A stretch of DNA of 64,000 nt from Brasenia schreberi (taxonomy: Eukaryota > Streptophyta > Magnoliopsida > Nymphaeales > Cabombaceae): the NCBI GenBank assembly GCA_036023115.1, contig JAYKKT010000073.1, positions 15,070,001 through 15,134,000 of the forward strand, read 5' to 3'. The notes under the pieces are model-generated. The model was not told where the DNA came from and searched no databases. It saw only the letters and a program-made list of their open reading frames with translations. Position numbers and translations under genes: made by a program. Shown in pieces: positions 59,948 to 64,000 of this stretch; positions within the stretch are counted from its first letter, which is position 1, and the number at the start of each line of letters is the position of its first letter.

Positions 59948-60021
59948 ATGCCGAAAGTTTGTCTAACAAAAAAAAATGTGAATATGAGAGTGCCAACTTT
60001 GTAGAACCATTTGAGATCCAT
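57280..60021 (-). CDS. RTE endonuclease-reverse transcriptase, long uninterrupted ORF (N-terminus lost)
   Basis: Codes for the LINE enzyme that nicks target DNA and reverse-transcribes the element RNA there. The ORF has 913 codons without a stop. The first ~25 come from flanking DNA, and the element's own reading starts near [15 protein letters not shown]. The endonuclease keeps [15 protein letters not shown] and [10 protein letters not shown] but has lost WNIGT and QETKW. The RT has [51 protein letters not shown] and FKYLGSIFQ. It ends VADPV with a stop at 57280. RT motifs are complete, but without the full endonuclease it is probably not able to move on its own. Confidence 0.92.
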   Translation of the reverse strand: MDLKWFYKVGTLIFTFFFVRQTFGIEISVIINKDLKESVVDIQRYGDRIMTLKLVLGAEVLNIVCAYAHQVGLEDSIKAVFWEELDKVFQKIPQREMICLGGDLNGHVGKEALGYQGIHGNFGYGDINEEGREILNFAMSFDLFIVNTIFKKRDEHLITYKSGLSHTQIDYFICRKKDRACCKDCKVIPGESLTTQHRLLVMDLQIKKWTKKKRVHRAIRTKWWNLKSEKEGRFKQKVLQGDVWNYVGTPYNMWNNMAIHIRKVAKDVLGVSKGGVPAQKEAWWWSEIVQNKIKAKRACYKLHYAKKTSETLEAYKKAKKEAKKAVSEAKAKIWEDLYKKLNSKEGERDIFRIARARDKKTKDLNYVRCIKDEDEKILVANDDIRNRWKNYFYNLFNENKDVSISIGDLAKSEKYINHNFYRRIQKNEVKAALKHMKSGKSVGPDNIPIEVWKILGEIGITWLTRLFNEIWKNQKMPEEWRASTLIPVYKNKGDIQNCVNYRGIKLMSHTMKLWERIIERRLRQVSSTTENQFGFMPGRSTIEAIHLLRRLMEHFRAKKKDLHMIFIDLEKAYDRVPREVLWRTLKKRGIPLTYINLIRDMYDDAKTCVRTHEGTTDFFEVNIGLHQGSTLSPYLFIMVMDELTKHIQDEIPWCMLFADDIVLVEESKEKVNRKLELWRETLENKGLRLSRTKTEYMEYKFDHLATSEDIEIKIGTHCVPQKESFKYLGSIFQSDGRIDGDVTHRINAGWLKWRGASGILCDKKIPLKLKGKYYRAAIRPAMFYGSECWAVNHQHVQKMSVTEMKMLRWMSGHTRKDRIHNEVIRNKLGVAPIEDKMREHRLRWFGHIERRSKEEPVRRLEKLNLESIKRGRGRPQKCWKETIKNDLVYWELTANMAHDRDLWKQRIHVADPV

Positions 60022-61709
60022 AGCTTCACTTGTTCACGTTGGATTCACCATTTTTGCAATAATACATCCATATCTTTATTTTAATACGTGTAACATAAAT
60101 AAAACTTCAATGAAAATATTAAGATCCCATAATTAGAATAAATAATAACTTGAAACATAAGTTTTTCAAAGAAGTTCTTCAATGGAGAATGATCATCTAA
60201 GTAGGATCGTTAAATATAACAAATAAGTTTATAAATCACTATAAACTTGTGATATTAGACACAACTCAATTTCCAAATTGATGGCATGTAGCCTCTCCTC
60301 ACTAAGCCCACGCAATGCTGGCCAACTGAATGGCCTCGAGTCCATCTCTGGCACATAAGGGATCCAGATCCATGGTTTGATCTAAGACCCAAATATAGAT
60401 TGGACCAAAAATCCAAACAAATTGGATCAAACGTGAGCATTAATTGAACCAAATCTGAAATGGGTATGGATCTAAGACATGATTCATGACCCAACCCGTC
60501 GTTGGGCTCCGCTTCATGTGCACCTTAAATGTTGTCGAACCATTTCTTTCTCTCTTATGTTTCTCTCTCAATGGTGACCTCGATGTCTTCCCAATGCTTC
60601 CTTCTTCAAAACCCCAAAGCTTCGGTCTCAAAGATCACCATTGAACTCTTCCCCACCAGCCAGGTCTCAACTTCATAGAGGAAGAAGCCTCTCGTATCGA
60701 AGCTCTCTCTCTCTCTCCTTCTCACGTCGTCTTTGCTTCATACAGATGGGGTTCTTCTCTCTCTGCAACACCTCGCCCTCACCGTTGTCACTCCAGCACA
60801 ATGTTACTAGCTTTCTTGGCATTCATTATCTCAGAGGGAAAGAGAGAGAAAGGAGCTTCACAGTCTAATGGGTGAAGGCGTAGAAGGTGGTGGACGTGTA
60901 CACAAGTAAGGTCGTGGTAACAAGCGTGATGAGCATCGCGACCACTCTCTGTGTCTGCTGAACACTGAGAGATCTCACCTCTCTCCCTCTTCCTTCTTTC
61001 TTCTTTTCACCCAAAAATGCCACCTTCTTCATTGCTAGCCGTCCTCGAACCACCACGCTCGCCACTGCCAAACCACTTCGATCACCACATCTAGTGTCCT
61101 TATGTAACACTCCTGTCATCCCTAACTATTTGCCATCGCCATCCACCACTAGCTCTCCGCGAGAACCATCAATCTACCACAACATCCTCCGCAATCAAGT
61201 CCCAACCACCACTCTCACGACCATCCATCATCATCGTAGAAAAGACCCAAACTACCACCTTTCACCTCTTCTCCACTAACCAATAAGAAAGAAGGAGACA
61301 GAGATTACCATAGTCACTGTGACATCCATCATCGTCAACCAGAGCCTCCATCGCTCATTTGATATGTCACACACCACCAGACTTTCTGCTTGCGAGCCAA
61401 ACCAAGCCACCATATTTATGTCGGCCTGAACAAACCCACTGCTCGACTCATTACCAATCGCTACGAGACGTCTCCATTCAACTACCTTTCAACCACCAAA
61501 TCCCTCCTTCCACTTGGGAGTAGGAGAGCAGACGAAGCAACACAAATTCACTCAAGTTCTTCCATGGAACAACTGAACCAGAGAGCCTTATGAAGCTTGT
61601 TGTGAAAGAAAGAGTTCAACGAGTGAGCAACGGTGGTGCAACCATTCTTCCTTTCTCTCACTCTCTCTTCAAGCTTTATCAACCAACCAACAATGATCTG
61701 TCATTTTTA
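59966..61709 (-). other. interior of LTR element 3, source not recognised
   Basis: Not copia or gypsy pol. On the minus strand 61119-60865 reads an open frame with a Lys-rich start (KKVAFLGEKKKEGRGREVRS) and a hydrophobic end (MLITLVTTTLLVYTSTTFYA) that looks like one transmembrane segment. It could be captured host sequence, but I cannot name it. The plus-strand leader near 61100-61270 is rich in accacc words. Confidence 0.35.
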
Positions 61710-61722
61710 GGCTCTGATACCA

Positions 61723-61881
61723 TGTTAGAAACCAAGTAAAATCCTGAATTTCTTTTATTGTAGAACAAAAATAATCTATATACAATCACCACACTAGACT
61801 TTTGTTTATTGAATACATTATGAGTATTTATAAAGAAAAAGAGGAGAGTGAAAGCCAACAATTGTGTTTTTGGTTGTTGAA
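61723..61881 (-). repeat. 5' LTR of element 3, partial
   Basis: Matches the first ~150 bases of 56941-57204 and breaks off after ggttgttgaa. Beyond it the sequence reads as the hAT dimerisation domain. Confidence 0.85.
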
Positions 61882-62643
61882 CGCATTCACAAAAAGAAGA
61901 GAAATAGATTGGAGCATGCTCATTTTTGTGATTTAGTATATATTGCATACACTATGAAGTTGCAAAGTTAAAAGATACTTTTTTATATGTGTTATTTCTT
62001 ATACTTGTAAGTTGTAACCCATAAGTAATGTTATTTTTTAATTTGTAGGTAAATTGTATTATTTCTTTTGTTTTCTTTATAGACAGATGCAAACTGATGT
62101 AAGAAAGGTGCCATATGACCCACTTAGCTATGAAAATATTGATATTCTTGATGATTAGGTCGTAGAAGAACAATTTTTTATTATTTTAGAGGATGCAAAC
62201 TGAAGAGCAATATAAGCAGAAGCACATATTGGAGTTGGCGATGTAGAAGGTGAAGGATTGGATGACCCAATTTTGGAGGAAGAGGAGGGAGGTGATGGTG
62301 GCGATGATGATGATGGCGGTGACCCTGATTATAATGCTTATGGTGCATTTAATAATTATGATCCATGTTTTGTGGAATGAAACAATGAAATTGGAATGTT
62401 GTAGTTTATAACTTTGTATTTGTGTTATGTAATAAATTGTAATCTTAACTTTGTAAACTTTTAGAAGCTTGTTGATATATTGTTGACTTTAATTTTAACT
62501 TTCTTACTCTTGCACGTAGCCTCATGGTATTAGTTTATTGATCATGAAAATGTCATTTTTAGTTGCATTCTGATTGTGTTCTCTACCACTTGGTTACTTC
62601 TATATTTTAATTGCAAATTTTCATATTTTTTTGAAATTTTTAA
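61882..62643 (+). mobile_element. hAT transposon 2, right part
   Basis: Starts inside the dimerisation domain: RIHKKKRNRLEHAHFCDLVY then IAYTMKL, an intron-like gap, then KVPYDPLSYENIDILDD, a TAG where Trp is expected, VVEEQ, and an acidic Gly/Asp-rich tail ending NNYDPCFVE at about 62378. The DUF659 core between left and right parts is missing. The right terminus is not clearly seen; an RTE fragment begins at 62644. Confidence 0.82.
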
Positions 62644-63009
62644 CACAACAACAACAAAGCCTTTTCTCATACTAAATGGGGGTCGGTTACATGGATTCTT
62701 TGTTTTCACGGAGCCCTATCATGTGTCATGCTAGCAGTTAACTCAATATAAACTAGACCATTCTTTATAGTTTTTTTCCAACACTTTTGTGGTCGTCTTC
62801 TTCCTTTTTTAACATTTTCACGATCTAATTTTTCATATCTTCTTATGGGAGTGTCCATTTCATCTTTCTACGTGTCCAAACCATCTTAAACAATTTTTCT
62901 TTGTTTTATCATTTATTAGTATTACTCCTAATTGGTTTCTAATAACCTCATTATATATATGGTCTTTCCTTGTGTGACCACTCATAACATCTTCATTTTT
63001 GCTACGGAC
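62644..63009 (-). mobile_element. RTE LINE 3' fragment (copy f1)
   Basis: Minus-strand 3' end (caacaacaacaaagcc) up to the segment coding the MSVTEMKM region, breaking at ttgctacggacat. Decayed with many substitutions. Confidence 0.9.
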
Positions 63010-64000
63010 ATACATTAACCTTATAAGAGACATGTATGATGGTACAAAAACATGTGTGAGGACTCATGAAGGAATGACAGACTTCTTTGAAGTTAATATT
63101 GGGTTACATCAAGGATCAACTTTAAGTCCATACTTATTTATAACGGTGATTGATGAGTTAACAAAACATATTCAAGATGAAGTACCTTGGTGTATGTTAG
63201 CATATGACATTGTATTAGTGGATGAGTCTAAGGAAAAAGTTAATAGAAAATTGGAACTATGGAGAGAAACATTAGAAAACAAAGGCCTCCGACTTAGTAG
63301 AACAAAGACAGAATATATGGAATGTAAGTTTGATCATTTGGTTACCTCAGAGGACATAGAAATTAAAATTGGCACACATTACATCCCCCAAAAGGAAAGT
63401 TTTAAATACCTAGGGTCAATTTTTTAGAGTGATGGAAGAATTGATGGAGATGTTACGCATAGAATTAATGCTGGTTGGTTAAAATGGAGAGGAGCATCAG
63501 GTATTCTTTGTGATAAGAAGATACTATTAAAGTTAAAAGGTAAATATTATAGAGGAGCAATTAGGTCTGCCATGTTTTATGGTTTTGAGTGTTGGGTAGT
63601 TAATCATCAACATGTACAAAAGATGTCTCTGACAGAAATGAAGATGTTGAGATGGATGAGTGGTCATACAAGAAAAGACCGTATACATAATGAGGTTATT
63701 ATAAACAAATTAGGAGTGGCACCAATAGAGGATAAAATGAGAGAATATCGTTTAAGATGGTTTGGACATATAGAAAGAAGATCAAAAGAAGAACCTATAA
63801 GAAGGTATGAAAAACTAAATTTGGAAAGTATTAAAAGAGCTAGAGGACGACCACAAAAGTGTTGGAAAGAAACAATAAAGAATGATCTGGCTTATTGTGA
63901 GTTAACTGCTAACATGGCACACGATAGGGATCAGTGGAAACAAAGAATCCATGTAACCGACCCCGTCTAGTATGGGAAAAGGCTTAGTTGTTGTTGTTGT
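63010..64000 (+). mobile_element. RTE LINE 5'-truncated copy (copy f2) reaching the window edge
   Basis: Begins at [11 protein letters not shown] and runs to the shared end and (ttg)n tail at 64000. One TAG (63425-63427) and a codon loss that turns FADD into AYD mark it as dead. It starts directly at the break of copy f1, in head-to-head arrangement, as copy d does inside copy h. Confidence 0.92.

Larger units (their letters stand above)
56941..61881 (-). mobile_element. LTR retrotransposon 3, one LTR truncated
   Basis: 3' LTR at 56941-57204 (minus: TGTTAAAATG..TTTCTAACA) next to the purine tract aagtttatgagggg. The 5' LTR starts at 61723 with the primer site tggtatcagagcc (61722-61710), but its outer part is missing after 61881, where hAT2 sequence begins abruptly. 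The interior has no recognisable gag or pol. It contains RTE copy e and about 1.7 kb of unidentified sequence. It separates two parts of hAT2. Confidence 0.87.

Noticed and set aside
62644..64000. Twin-priming (5' inversion) as the origin of the RTE pair
   Set aside because: Both halves contain the element's 3' end, whereas 5' inversion would leave the 3' end in only one half.
1..64000. CRISPR arrays, bacterial operons, riboswitches, rRNA or functional tRNA genes
   Set aside because: Nothing with the needed structure was seen; tRNA-like boxes belong to SINEs and the sequence is clearly plant nuclear.

Overview
The window is nuclear DNA from a flowering plant. The evidence is an intron-containing ANKRD13-type ankyrin gene of plant type, an NF-YC pseudogene, captured PPR-DYW and LAZ1 fragments, a copia polyprotein, initiator-Met primer sites next to LTRs, RTE-type LINEs ending in (TTG)n, BED/hAT transposons and tRNA-derived SINEs. 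The sequence is AT-rich and repeat-dense. I cannot name the species.

Layout: 1-3256 is the 3' part of a decayed Ty1/copia element whose LTR truncates an intronless NF-YC pseudogene (3257-3893, minus). 3894-12860 is gene-poor, with a repeat cluster (4561-4900), a broken L1-type LINE (6800-7860), a truncated RTE (9948-10660) and a SINE. 12862-17012 (minus) is the only host gene that looks intact, an ANKRD13-like protein in two coding exons with a probable 5'UTR intron. 17617-25174 holds simple repeats, SINEs and no convincing gene.

From 25175 to 52697 (minus) lies one very long broken gene: a homologue of FLIP/FIRRM (C1orf112 family, partner of FIGIDGETIN-like 1). Six exons can be read before a long C-terminal block. 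It carries several frameshifts and stops. A 3.76-kb LTR element (27526-31282, 5-bp duplication tgtaa) sits inside a coding exon. Its introns hold a full-length RTE (32726-36000), a second LTR element of the same family (38761-40952), and an RTE (43150-52472) that itself contains another RTE (43354-46625) and an hAT transposon (47882-51183). Target duplications can be read for each of these insertions except the second LTR element, where only 4 of 5 bases match.

The two related LTR elements are the most unusual part. They share LTRs and a backbone but carry different host-gene cargo: one has a PPR-DYW fragment, the other has the C-terminal part of a LAZ1/DUF300 protein plus a stretch resembling ribosomal protein uL13. 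Both contain a short repeat of about 45 bp encoding a PPR-like 'FDEMP' peptide.

52698-64000 contains a possible orphan first exon, a second hAT copy split by a third LTR element (56941-61881), an RTE with a 913-codon uninterrupted ORF (57280-60021) inside that element, and a head-to-head RTE pair at the right edge. Many premature stops are Gln or Trp codons changed by a single C-to-T or G-to-A transition, as expected of long-methylated plant repeats. All assignments rest on reading the sequence; no database search was run.
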